A stretch of 64,000 nt of DNA from JAIOSM01 sp964565415 (GCA_964565415.1 CAZMEX010000001.1:1-64000); one strand, 5' to 3'. Shown: positions 16,912 through 26,214, counted from the stretch's first letter. The notes: a model not told the origin generated them from the letters alone. A program made the numbers and translations.

Positions 16912-17757
16912 TTAATATTCCTTGGGAGTTGTATCTATTGCATCCAGAGTAAAAACCGGTCCATCTTTACAAACCAACTCTTTTCCAATATTACAGCGGC
17001 CACACATTCCAATGCCGCATTTCATTCTGTTTTCCAGGGACATAATAATTTGATTGGGCTTATATCCAAGTTTTTCCAAAGAAGGCATTGTGAATTTAAT
17101 CATTATGGGAGGACCGCAGACAATTGCATAGGAGTCTTTATCAGCTTTTGGTGCTTTTTCTTCCACAATTGTTGGAACAAAGCCTGTATTATACTGCCAG
17201 TCAGGATCATCAGTACCGTCAACTGTAATATGCATATTGATGTCATCACGTTTTTCCCACTCAAAGAGCTCATCTCTGTATAGAAGCATGCCCGGAGACC
17301 GTGCTCCATAAACAACATCAATGTTTTTAAATTTTTTTCGGTTTTCATCCTTCAGCATATAGACTATGGATGATCTCAAAGTTGTAAAGGCAAACCCTCC
17401 ACCAATAATTACAATGTTTTTATTTTCAAGCAGGTCCCAGGGATACCAGTTCCCAAGGGGACCTCTAAGCCCCATTATATCTCCAACTTTCATGTTATGA
17501 AGAAAAGAGGTTACAACGCCTGTTTTAAAGACTGTAAATTTTACAAATCCTTTTTCAGTGGGAGAAGATGCAATTCCAATTGGTATTTCACCCACTCCTG
17601 GTATGGAGAGTTCTGCAAATTGTCCTGCTTCATAGGAAAATTTTTCTTCATCCCCCTCATTTAAAAATACAAACTTAAATGTTTTAAGAGATTTATCTTC
17701 AGTTGCTATCTGGATATCGTCAATGCGAACCGGATAGGGCAAATATGGATTGTTCAT
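16912..17757 (-). CDS. flxA: FlxA-like NAD(P)H:flavin oxidoreductase subunit
   Basis: This 281-residue protein of the ferredoxin reductase/PyrK-AsrB type has an N-terminal FAD domain with YEAGQFAELSIPG and IGIASSPTE. The NAD(P)-binding domain has IIGGGFAFTTLRS (about 114-126) and YAIVCGPP. A C-terminal [2Fe-2S] site lies in CGIGMCGRCNIG plus a further Cys (C...KDG). In Desulfovibrio, FlxABCD with HdrABC is reported to couple NADH oxidation to ferredoxin and disulfide reduction. FlxA would be the NADH entry point. It sits between flxB (20-base gap) and hdrBC (10-base gap). AGGAGA precedes the start codon on the minus strand. Confidence 0.9.
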   Translation of the reverse strand: MNNPYLPYPVRIDDIQIATEDKSLKTFKFVFLNEGDEEKFSYEAGQFAELSIPGVGEIPIGIASSPTEKGFVKFTVFKTGVVTSFLHNMKVGDIMGLRGPLGNWYPWDLLENKNIVIIGGGFAFTTLRSSIVYMLKDENRKKFKNIDVVYGARSPGMLLYRDELFEWEKRDDINMHITVDGTDDPDWQYNTGFVPTIVEEKAPKADKDSYAIVCGPPIMIKFTMPSLEKLGYKPNQIIMSLENRMKCGIGMCGRCNIGKELVCKDGPVFTLDAIDTTPKEY

Positions 17758-17777
17758 TTGTTATCTCCTTATGTTCG

Positions 17778-18827
17778 CTATTTTTGCTTTTCATATGAAT
17801 TCATAATATTGCACACCTCGCGAATATCTATATTAACAGGGCATTGTTTGACACATCTTCCACAGCCAACGCACATTGTCCCTTGATCGTATTTATCAAG
17901 GAAATATTTTAACTTATGCATGAATCTCTGTCTGACCCTTTGAACCTTCTCACCTCTGGGGTTATGACCTGAACCATGGAGTGTAAACAGAGGAGACATG
18001 CAGCTGTCCCAGTTACGGAATCTTATGGTCTCTTTTCTTTTTGTCTCATCCTGAATATCAAAGCACCAGCAGGTAGGGCATACAAAGGTGCAGGTTCCGC
18101 AATTTATACAGGAAAAAGCAATGTCATCCCAGAATGGGGCATCATATAAGTCCAGAATTGTTTTACTCTTAAGAGTATCAGTGGCAATTTTTGATACTAT
18201 GGCTGCTTCAGCATCCTGTTGCATCTTGTCAATGGTTGTTTGAGCATCACTGTCTGCTAACTTGTCAAACCCGCAAACCCTTGCAAACTCTTCACCTTTT
18301 GAGTTAAGAATTTTGCCAAGATAGGCATCCCCTGTATCAACAAGCAGTATATCCAGACCATCTTCAGCAAAGGGTCCTGATCCTGCAGAAGTTGAAAAAT
18401 CAAAGGGTCCCGGAGTATTAACTGCAAGCCCCACAAATGTGGTTGCTTCATAGGCATCACACCAGTAAGGATCACGATAATCTTCAGTATCAAAATTGAG
18501 CTTTACAAGCTCAATAGCCTTTGCATCATAAGGTTTGATGCCGAGCACAGCCCTTGGAGCCTTGTCAGCTTTAATCTCTTTTAATATATGATGATCATCT
18601 TGGGATTCATCCAGTGTTGCTGACATCATTTTTTCAGTTTGGGGAAACAAGATGGATTTAGGTGACAAGATTGTGTCAAGGCAGTCCATATCTGGCAGCT
18701 CGTCCTTTTCTAGATTTCTCATATGGTAAGCTCCCTGATCTTCTTTATGACCAAAAAGCTGATACTTGCTCCGAGCTTTGTCTATTCCTTGTTCCCACTC
18801 TTTTTTATCAATTTTTATTATCTTCAT
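17778..18827 (-). CDS. flxB: FlxB-like [4Fe-4S] protein (AsrA-related)
   Basis: This 349-residue cytoplasmic protein resembles anaerobic sulfite reductase subunit A. A roughly 225-residue N-terminal domain contains IKADKAPRAVLGIKPYDAKA and FVGLAVNTPGPFDF. Two C-terminal [4Fe-4S] motifs follow: CINCGTCTFVCPTCWCFD (about 240) and CVGCGRCVKQCP (about 327). The family passes electrons from a flavoprotein such as FlxA to other Fe-S subunits. No asrC-type catalytic gene is present, and flxA and flxC flank it, so FlxB is the better name. Spacing to both neighbours is 16-20 bases. Confidence 0.88.
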   Translation of the reverse strand: MKIIKIDKKEWEQGIDKARSKYQLFGHKEDQGAYHMRNLEKDELPDMDCLDTILSPKSILFPQTEKMMSATLDESQDDHHILKEIKADKAPRAVLGIKPYDAKAIELVKLNFDTEDYRDPYWCDAYEATTFVGLAVNTPGPFDFSTSAGSGPFAEDGLDILLVDTGDAYLGKILNSKGEEFARVCGFDKLADSDAQTTIDKMQQDAEAAIVSKIATDTLKSKTILDLYDAPFWDDIAFSCINCGTCTFVCPTCWCFDIQDETKRKETIRFRNWDSCMSPLFTLHGSGHNPRGEKVQRVRQRFMHKLKYFLDKYDQGTMCVGCGRCVKQCPVNIDIREVCNIMNSYEKQK

Positions 18828-18843
18828 TTTATGACCTTTTTAT

Positions 18844-19791
18844 TTACTTGATAAAATCATCAGGATCTTCGGGTTTATATGTATCAAGAGGCGGACGAGT
18901 TTTTAAGTCAAGCCCTGCTTCCCATCCAAACATTTCATAGGAGTCTTTTATCAGTTTTCTTGTAAACATTCTGACATCAATATTCATTGGGCATGCTTCC
19001 ACACAGGCACCGCAATCAGTACATCGTCCTGCGCAATGGAACGCCCTTAAAAAATGAAAAGTATCAATATCAGTTTTGTCCTGTCCCTTACCCACCCATT
19101 GGGGATCAGATTCATCAACAAAGCAAGTGGGGCAATAGCAGAGTGGACATGCATTTCTACAAGCATAGCAGCGAATACAGTTTTTAGTTAAATCCTGAAA
19201 AAGGTTGAATTTCTCATCGGAATCCATCGCTTCAATTTTGTCCACATCTTCAAAAGGGTTTTCAAGGGTCTGCTCTTCAATAAGATCACAGGCAAGTTCA
19301 TCATATATAACTGGATTTCTATGCATGCATAATTGACAATTTGCCTTTAAAAACTCTTGTTTTTTAAGCTCTTCTTTTTTTGTTAACGAAGCTACCTTTA
19401 TTGTATCTTTCTCTTCAGAAAACAGGGTGATTTCATCATCAAAAAGAGATGCTATTCTTGTCTTGTCCACCATTCCACTACAGGGTACACCTATTATAAC
19501 AAGGTTTTCCCGCGGGATTTGGTTTTCAATGATATGGGTTACTATATTCCTTGAATCGCAGCCCTTGGCAACAATTCCTATCTTACCTTTCTGTTTTGGC
19601 AGGTAGTTGGCCAGGTTAAGTCCGCAAAGGGAGTTAAAAACAAGTTTTGACACATCCTCTTTTGTTTTTATGGAAACAGGGCTTACTGCCATGGGAATAG
19701 TTCCATCGGCAAAACCAATAACAGCTTCCACTTTTTTTTCTTCAAGGAGCCTGGCTGCTGTTTCCTTTATTTTATCTATACAGGTATTCAT
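18844..19791 (-). CDS. flxC: FlxC-like coenzyme F420 hydrogenase beta-subunit (FrhB/FdhB)-related Fe-S protein
   Basis: The start at 19791 (MNTCIDKIKE) is preceded by AAGGG and follows the flxD stop by ten bases; a longer frame from 19839 would overlap flxD. The 315-residue protein has an FrhB/FdhB-like domain (GCDSRNIVTHIIENQ, IIGVPCSGM, ANCQLCMHRNP) and two ferredoxin-type motifs, CIRCYACRNACPLCYCPTC (about 200) and CTDCGACVEACP (about 257). In the Flx complex this subunit is thought to link the NADH module to HdrA. Cysteine is unusually abundant. Confidence 0.88.
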   Translation of the reverse strand: MNTCIDKIKETAARLLEEKKVEAVIGFADGTIPMAVSPVSIKTKEDVSKLVFNSLCGLNLANYLPKQKGKIGIVAKGCDSRNIVTHIIENQIPRENLVIIGVPCSGMVDKTRIASLFDDEITLFSEEKDTIKVASLTKKEELKKQEFLKANCQLCMHRNPVIYDELACDLIEEQTLENPFEDVDKIEAMDSDEKFNLFQDLTKNCIRCYACRNACPLCYCPTCFVDESDPQWVGKGQDKTDIDTFHFLRAFHCAGRCTDCGACVEACPMNIDVRMFTRKLIKDSYEMFGWEAGLDLKTRPPLDTYKPEDPDDFIK

Positions 19792-19801
19792 AAAATTACC
19801 C

Positions 19802-20224
19802 TTAATTATATTGTTTTTTATATTTGGTATTTGGACCAAGGGTTTCTACTTTTTCTGTGATCTCTTTAACTACATCAACAAATTTAGTTGCTTCAGCAGA
19901 AGATATCCATGAAAAGCTGATCCTCTCTTTTTCTACACCAATATGTTCCAGCAGACCACCCATAAGGGCAAATTTTCTTCGTGCAAAATAATTACCATCC
20001 AGGTAATGACATTCACCAGGATGTCAGCCTGACACCCATACAGCGTCTGCGCCCTCCCTAAGGGCTGAGAGGATGAACTTGGGGCTCATCCGGCCTGTGC
20101 ATGGAATTCGGATAACACGAATATCCGCAGGGTATTCAAGTCTGCTTACTCCTGCAAGATCTGCTGCTCCATAACTGCACCAGTTGCATAGAAAGCTTAC
20201 AATTTTAATATTGCTATCACTCAT
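19802..20224 (-). CDS. flxD: FlxD/MvhD-like subunit with selenocysteine at codon 67 (UGA 20024-20026)
   Basis: This is a 140-residue [2Fe-2S] protein of the MvhD/FrhD family, which bridges an electron donor module to HdrA. Motifs: FLCNWCSYGAADLAG (about 9-23), RIPCTGRM and WVSG-U-HPGECHY. Cys or Sec at the last motif is known for this family, for example methanococcal VhuD. I place the start at 20224 because AGGAGA lies nine bases upstream and the family begins near IKIVSFLCNWC. The TGA at 20024-20026 is followed by a perfect hairpin and by 73 in-frame residues matching the family C-terminus. Stopping at TGA would lose them. It lies 16 bases after hdrA and 10 bases before flxC. Confidence 0.95.
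19991..20007 (-). promoter_or_regulatory. SECIS element of flxD
   Basis: On the minus strand ATTACC pairs perfectly with GGTAAT around the loop TGGAT. The loop begins at the 23rd nucleotide after the UGA. It is a small, clean bacterial-type SECIS. Confidence 0.85.
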
Positions 20225-20240
20225 ATTTTTTTTATCTCCT

Positions 20241-23200
20241 TTATACGACTTCTTCATTCAGAGCAAATATCTGAGAGAAAATCTGATTTGTATCAAACCC
20301 TTTAAGGTGGAGTGCGCCTGATCGACAGGATGCTATACAGAGACCACAGCCTTTGCATAAAACCGCATTAACCTCTGCTGTACCCTGGAATCGACCTTCG
20401 GTTACAAAGCTCGGTGCAGAGTATGGGCATATTGATACACAAACACCACATGAACTGCAAAAGTCAGGATTTACAACTGCAATGGTACCACTTGTATAAA
20501 GGCTGTCTTTTTTTGCCAACAGGGTTAATGCCCTTGATGCTGCAGCTCTGCCCTGGGTTATTGATTCATTGACAGGTTTTGGGTAATGACCTGAACCACA
20601 GACAAAAACACCATCTGTTGCAAATTCAGCAGGTCCGAGCTTGGCATGTTTTTCAACAAAAAAGCCTTCATCATTTAAAGGTACTTTAAAGAAATTAGCA
20701 AGGATCTCATCCTTTCTTGGAACCAGTGCAGTAGCCAAAGTAACAAGGTCAGCATCAATCTGGACAGGTACACCAAGAACATGGTCATTTAAAGTTATCT
20801 GTACATGATCATCCTTTGATTCGACCAAGGGTTTTTTATCCACGGAGTATCGGATAAAAATAATACCCATGTCCCGGGCTTTCTTATAAAGCAGCTCTTT
20901 TTCGCCATAGGTTCTTATGTCTCTGTAAATAATATAGACACTGGATTCAGGATTTCGTTTTTTCAGCTCAATGGCACTATCCACAGAGTGTGTACAACAA
21001 ACCCTTGAACAGTATGGGCGATCAGGTTGTCTTGACCCAACACACTGGATAAATACTGCTGTGTTCACAGAATCAAGGGATTTATCATCTTCCATGAACA
21101 TCTTGTCAAGGTCAAGGTTTTGAATAACCCTTTTATCTTTTCCCAAGCCGTACTCATCAGTTTCAAGAGCTTTTGCTCCTGTGGCAAGTACTGCAACACC
21201 AAATTCAAGGTCAAAGCTTTTCCCATCTTCCGTAAGAGTAGAATTAAAATTTCCAACAAAACCATCAACACTGTCCAGGGTGGTATTGCAATGGATTGTA
21301 ATCTGTTTGTTCTCTTTAATGGATTTTACAAGGGAGCTTAACTCGGCCTGGACATCTTCTCCCAGAGGGGTTTTATAAAGCTTTAGTGCCTCACCGCCAA
21401 GAACATCTTTTTTCTCAATAATATGGGTTTCATATCCCTGTAAAGCAAGGCTTCTTGCTGCTGATAAACCTGCAACACCGCCTCCTATTACAAGTACAGT
21501 GGTGTTTACATTTATCTTTTCTTCTTTAAGGGGTTCTGAGAGTGCAGACTTTGCAACAGCCATTCTTACAAGGTCTTTTGCCTTGCTTGTTGCTATATCT
21601 GGATTATTTTTATGTACCCATGAATTGTGGTTTCTGATGTTGGTCATTTCAAAAAGGTATTTATTCAGACCAGCATTGGTAAGTGTTTCCTGGAACAGAG
21701 GCTCATGGGTTTTTGGTGTACAGGCTGCAATAACAACACGATTGAGGTTTTTTTCTTTAATGAATTCAACCATTTTATCCTGGGCATCCTGGCTGCATGC
21801 ATACATTGGCTCGTAGGCAAACTCTACATAGGGGAGGGTTTTAGCATACTCAGTCACATCAGGACAATCAACAACGCCGTTAATATTTGAACCGCAATCA
21901 CAGATAAATACTCCGATTCTGGGTCTTTCTCCTGTTACATTGATCTCTAAAACCTTTTCTGGAATTTTAGTTAAAGAGTCCCTGGCACTGCTCAGCGAGT
22001 CGCCGGCAGCTGATGCTGCAGCGTTTGCATCCAGAACAGATTCAGGAATGTCTTTTGGACTGTTAAATACACCTGCTACATAGATACCATCCCTTGAAGT
22101 GGTTACAGGTTCAAAAGATGATGTTTCACAGAAACCACTGCTGGACATTTCAATACCGATTTTGTCAGCAAAATCTTTTGTCTCTTGAGAAATTTCAAGA
22201 CCGACTGAAAGAACAATCATGTCATAGGTTTCTGAAACAATTTTGCCAAATTCATCAACATAATTGATATTTAAGTCCAATGTATTTGGGTCTTCTGTTA
22301 TGCTGTGCACTCTTGATCTGATAAAGTTGATGCCATGTTTGTCTTTGGCAGTCTCATAATATTTTTCAAATTCTTTGCCGGGTGTTCGCATATCCATGAA
22401 GAATACAGAACAGTCAAGGTCACTGCCGGCATGTTCCTTTGCAATGATTGCTTCTTTTATTGCATACATGCAACAGACAGAGCTGCAATAGGGGTTATCA
22501 CATTTGTTCTCATCCCTTGATCCAATACATTGAAACCATGCAATTCTTTTTGGATCTTTACGCTTTTCAGCCAGAAGTTTATCTTTTTTCTTTTTAGGGT
22601 TTAAAGGTAATTTTGGCAGAGTTGTAATATGTCCCATGGTGGGACCAGTTGCTGAAAGAATTCTTTCAAACTCCATGGAAGTTACAACATTTGCATAGTT
22701 TGAATATTGGTAGTTATCAAATTTTGTTGGATCAAAGGGTTTAAATCCAGGAGAAAAGATGACAGAGCCTGCATTAATGGTAATATTCTGCTCAGTCTGG
22801 GTATAATCAATGGCATTGGCAGGACAGACCTCTTCACAGGAACCGCATTTGTCTTTGGTTAATTTCAGGCAGATGGAAGGATCAATGCTGAATTTTAAGG
22901 GAACAGCCTGGGGATATTCAACGTAAATGGCTTTTCTTGTTGAAAGACCAGCGTTATATCCATCGCTTGTTTTGCCAGGGCATTTTACAGCACATTCGCC
23001 ACAGCCAACGCAAAGATCTTCATTAACATATCTGGGTTTTTTCAAAATTTCAATTTCAAAATCTCCCTTTTCACCTTTAATGTCCTGAACTTCTGAAAGT
23101 GTCAGTAACTCAATGTTTAGATGCCGGCCGACCTCGACCAGTGTAGGTGAGATAATTCACATGGCACAGTCATTGGTTGGAAAGGTCTTGTCCAGTTGTG

Positions 23201-23336
23201 CCATTACACCACCAATGGAAGGACCTTTTTCAATCAAATAGACATAATAACCAGAATTTGCAAGATCAAGCGCAGACAGCATGCCGGAAATCCCGCCACC
23301 TATTACTGCAACTGACCCGGTTATTTTATTGGTCAT
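20241..23336 (-). CDS. hdrA: Large tandem HdrA with selenocysteine at codon 60 (UGA 23157-23159)
   Basis: The full frame runs from ATG 23336 (AGGAGA upstream) through TGA 23157-23159 to 20241, giving 1031 residues. The N-terminal FAD motif is VIGGGISGMLSAL (about 10-22), followed by TNDCAM-U-IISP, the HdrA site where Cys or Sec is known in methanogens. [4Fe-4S] motifs CVGCGECAVKCP and CGSCEEVCP follow, and the first flavin module ends near residue 460. A second HdrA-like half starts at about 470 (GVFICDCGSNI, VVIAACTPKTHE, VIGGGVAGLSAARSL near 620) and closes with CSSCGVCVSICP and CKGCGLCIASC. HdrA is the flavin-based bifurcation hub. Two flavin halves suggest an enlarged HdrA. It is the first gene of the operon, with a consensus promoter at 23449-23478. 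Confidence 0.95.
23124..23141 (-). promoter_or_regulatory. SECIS-like element of hdrA
   Basis: On the minus strand CTGGTC pairs with GGCCGG (six pairs, two of them G-U) around the loop GAGGTC. The loop begins with G at the 22nd nucleotide after the UGA. It is weaker than the other elements, but position and loop fit. Confidence 0.6.
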
Positions 23337-23448
23337 AAGTAATTTCTCCTAAAATTTATAAATAAGTACAAAAGTATTTTATTTTGACAAAATAAATTTG
23401 AATACAAGGCTTAAGAATCATATTTATCCTGCTCATAAAAAAAACTTT

Positions 23449-23478
23449 ATTATAGTGTTTTTATTATTTTATTGTCAA
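23449..23478 (-). promoter_or_regulatory. Consensus sigma-70 promoter of the hdrA-flx operon
   Basis: On the minus strand a perfect TTGACA (23478-23473) and a perfect TATAAT (23454-23449) are separated by 18 bases. The hdrA start codon is at 23336, so the leader is about 105 nucleotides. Two near-identical 24-base repeats lie just upstream at 23493-23540. Confidence 0.8.
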
Positions 23479-23492
23479 TTATTTTTTGTGAT

Positions 23493-23540
23493 GATTCAGG
23501 TTAAAGATATGAATATGATTCAGGATAAAGATATGAATAT
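23493..23540. repeat. Tandem 24-base direct repeat upstream of the hdrA promoter
   Basis: Two adjacent 24-base copies (23493-23516 and 23517-23540) begin GATTCAGG and end GATATGAATAT. They differ at one base (T versus A at the ninth position). They begin 15 bases upstream of the -35 box of the hdrA promoter, where activators usually bind. They do not lie in a gene. Confidence 0.85.
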
Positions 23541-23602
23541 TTTAAGAATAATGCTTTAAGTCATATTTTTGTGGAGGCGATTATGTGATTATAAAGCCCG
23601 GA

Positions 23603-24682
23603 TCAATGGGAGCTATGGTGCCTGGCATGCTGCTGTAAATTCACTATCCAATTATAAAGTATGAGGGTTGTCAGTACAAAAGCTGCAACAAGTCGTAATT
23701 TGTATGGGATTAATTCAGATGCCATTCCCCCGGTAACAATTGTATGAATTGAATAAAACGTGTAGATCCAGTCAACAAAAAAACCAATGCCAAGGGAGCA
23801 TACAGCAATCATGGAGAGGTAAATCACAAGGGCTCTGAAGTTAAACACCTTTCGTACAATATTTATTGTTGCAGCATTTGTGGCAGGACCTGCAAGCAGG
23901 AAAACCAATGCAGCACCTGGATTTAATCCTTTTAATATTAATGCTGCTGCAATTGGTGTTGAAGATGTGGCACAAACATACATGGGAATACCCAGTATAA
24001 GCATAATAAGCATGGAATAAAATTGATGGTCAGCAGCCATATCAGCAATATTGTCCGGGAATATAAGTGTGATAATCCCTGCAATAAAGATTCCAATTAT
24101 AAATGGTTTGGATATATCAGGCAGAAGTTCACCAAAAGCATATTTGAAACCATCCATAAGTCTGAAGGATAATCTTCTGTTATTTTCAGGCACAACTGTA
24201 CCTGTACCAGGGTTGTCACAACCTCAGCCCTTGGTCTCTTTTAAGGGAAGGTTCTCAATCACATTTTGTTCACTGCCCCAGAAGTTTTGGGCAATGCCTG
24301 TTGCAATTGCTGTAATAAAACCTGCAACCGGGCGAATAATAGTTAATATGGGGTCAAGCATGGCATAGGAGACAGCAATGGAATCAACCCCGGATTCAGG
24401 GGTTGCAATCATAAATGATAATGCAGCACCACTGTTTGCCCCCTGTTTTTTCAATCCCACGGCAACCGGTACAACACCACAGGAACACAAAGGAATCGGG
24501 ATTCCAAATAATGCAGATAAAATCACTGGTTTAATTTTACCGGTCCCTAGGTATTCTTTGATTTTATCTGCTTTAAAAAAAACATATAATATCCCTGCCA
24601 TAAAAAAACCAAACAGCATATAAATTGCAACATCCAGATAAATATTCCAGGATTCCACGAGAATTTTATTTATTAGTACCAT
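23603..24682 (-). CDS. Metal-efflux permease (SO_0444/YraQ-type) with candidate selenocysteine at codon 153 (UGA 24224-24226)
   Basis: Read through TGA 24224-24226, the 359-residue protein is a complete two-half permease. Each half has about four membrane segments with a family motif: GIPIPLCSCGVVPVAVGL in the first and GIPMYVCATSSTPIAAALI in the second. The UGA lies in the hydrophilic linker between halves, which in this family is rich in metal-binding Cys. Here the linker reads KETKG-U-GCDNPG. Both halves are in one frame and a SECIS-like hairpin follows. The ArsR regulator gene directly upstream implies induction by Zn, Cd, Pb, Cu or As. Stopping at TGA would leave half a transporter, although two separate half-genes (23603-24193 and 24224-24682) cannot be fully excluded. 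Confidence 0.8.
24192..24216 (-). promoter_or_regulatory. SECIS-like hairpin of the permease gene
   Basis: On the minus strand CCTG pairs with CAGG around the three-base loop GTA. An outer stem ACAAC/GTTGT is offset by a four-base bulge. The loop starts with G at the 17th nucleotide after the UGA. The stem is short, so the element is plausible rather than strong. Confidence 0.55.
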
Positions 24683-24721
24683 ATAATATACACCCTTTAT
24701 TTTTTATATCCTGTACCGGCA

Positions 24722-25069
24722 TTAATAGTGCCGGACATGTTCAAGGCTCATGTTTATCAGTGAAATGACGTGGGCATCCTCAAGGGAGTAGTAAATAATT
24801 TTCCCCTGCCTGCGGTTCTTTACAATTTTTAATGCCCGCAAAATACGAAGTTGATGGGATATGGCAGAGTTTGTCTGATTGCAGACAACTGCAATGTCAC
24901 AGACACAATGTTCTCTCTTTAAAAGCGTAAGAACTATCTTTAATCTGGAAGGGTCACTTATTGCTTTAAAAATATCAGCCATCCGGACTATATCCTCCAG
25001 ACCAGGAAGGGTTTTTATTGTAGCTACCACCTTATCTTTATTTATACATTTTTTAGAGCAGGTTTCCAT
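24722..25069 (-). CDS. ArsR/SmtB-family metal-responsive repressor
   Basis: This 115-residue winged-helix protein has the ArsR motif REHCVCDIAVVC (ELCVCD-like, metal-binding Cys on the recognition-helix side), then NQTNSAISHQLRILRALKIVKNRRQGK with the DNA-reading helix. The N-terminus METCSKKC supplies further Cys, as in CadC. Such proteins leave DNA when they bind Cd, Pb, Zn or As(III). The gene lies 39 bases upstream of the permease and in the same direction. A promoter with an overlapping inverted repeat (25091-25134) precedes it, so autoregulation of the pair is likely. The cysteine pattern leans to Cd/Pb over arsenite, but this is inference. Confidence 0.92.
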   Translation of the reverse strand: METCSKKCINKDKVVATIKTLPGLEDIVRMADIFKAISDPSRLKIVLTLLKREHCVCDIAVVCNQTNSAISHQLRILRALKIVKNRRQGKIIYYSLEDAHVISLINMSLEHVRHY

Positions 25070-25090
25070 TTAATCTAATACCTCTTCAAT

Positions 25091-25134
25091 TGAGCATTTG
25101 TTCATATGTTAATGCAGTGATCGGCAGTTGTCAA
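25091..25134 (-). promoter_or_regulatory. Promoter and ArsR-type operator of the metal-efflux operon
   Basis: On the minus strand TTGACA (25134-25129), a 17-base spacer and TAACAT (25111-25106) form a good promoter. The inverted repeat TGAAC-AAAT-GCTCA (25104-25091) follows immediately at the transcription start. This is the arrangement expected for repression by the ArsR protein encoded next. TGAAC-type half sites are usual for the family. Confidence 0.75.
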
Positions 25135-25212
25135 TATAAATATATAATGATAAAGATAGAAATTGATAAAATACAAAGAGTTTAACCTGATTATTTAAAA
25201 AATTCAAATAAT

Positions 25213-26127
25213 ATGAAAAAACAGATAATTGTTGTATGCGGCCCTACTGGAATTGGGAAAACAGGTTTTGCCATTAAACTTGCAAAACTGTTTTCAGGAG
25301 AGATCGTCGGTGCTGATTCAATGCAGGTCTATAAAAAAATGGATATTGGTACTGCCAAGCCTGATGGTGATGAACAAAAGGCAGCTGTACATCATCTGAT
25401 TGATATTGTGGACCCTGACAAGGTTTTTGATGCCGGGAAATATATTAAGTTTGCTGACAAAGCAATTTTAGATATTTATACAAAAAAGAGACTACCCATT
25501 GTAACAGGAGGCACTGGGCTTTACATAAGAGCATTGCTTTATGGGCTTTTTCAGCAAAGAGTTTCAAATGCTGATGTTATCTCTAAGCTTACCAGGGAAT
25601 TGAAAGAATCTGGAAAAGATTTTTTATACACAAAACTTAAAAAAATAGATCCAGATATTGCGGAAAAATTGCACCCCAATGATACATTCAGAGTAATAAA
25701 TGCCCTGGAAGTATATGAGAGCACTGGAACAATAAAATCAGAGCAACTTAAGAAACATGCATTTAAAGAGGATAGATACTCTTGCTTGAAGATTGGTCTG
25801 TATATGTCCAGGGAAAAATTATATGACAGAATCAATAAAAGAGTTGATCTTATGATGGAGCAGGGGTTTTTAAATGAAGTAAAAGAGTTGTTAAAACAGG
25901 GGTATTCAAAAGAGTTGAAATCAATGCAATCCATTGGATATCAACATGTGTGTGATTTTTTTTCAAATGTTACAGATTATGAAGAGACAATCCGCCTTTT
26001 AAAACGTGATACCCGACGGTTTGCAAAGAGACAATTCACATGGTTTAAAAAGGAGAAAAATATAATATGGCTTAAACCTGATGAAATTGAAAAAGCATCT
26101 CAATTAGTTAATACTTTTTTAAAGTGA
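25213..26127 (+). CDS. miaA: tRNA dimethylallyltransferase MiaA
   Basis: This 304-residue enzyme transfers the dimethylallyl group to A37 of tRNAs that read UNN codons. The P-loop GPTGIGKTGFAIKLA starts at residue 10, ADSMQVYKKMDIGTAKP follows (catalytic Asp and Thr region), then TGGTGLYIRALLYG and the C-terminal SIGYQHV plus RRFAKRQFTWFKK tRNA-binding region. Length and motif order are standard. It is divergent from the arsR gene and has a modest upstream ribosome site. No hfq follows. The assignment is secure. Confidence 0.97.
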   Translation: MKKQIIVVCGPTGIGKTGFAIKLAKLFSGEIVGADSMQVYKKMDIGTAKPDGDEQKAAVHHLIDIVDPDKVFDAGKYIKFADKAILDIYTKKRLPIVTGGTGLYIRALLYGLFQQRVSNADVISKLTRELKESGKDFLYTKLKKIDPDIAEKLHPNDTFRVINALEVYESTGTIKSEQLKKHAFKEDRYSCLKIGLYMSREKLYDRINKRVDLMMEQGFLNEVKELLKQGYSKELKSMQSIGYQHVCDFFSNVTDYEETIRLLKRDTRRFAKRQFTWFKKEKNIIWLKPDEIEKASQLVNTFLK

Positions 26128-26214
26128 TCTCTTTGACATATTTCCTTTTTTTATATACTCTCTTTATTTTATAGATTACTGATTACTTAAATTAAACTAA
26201 AAAGATTTAACATC

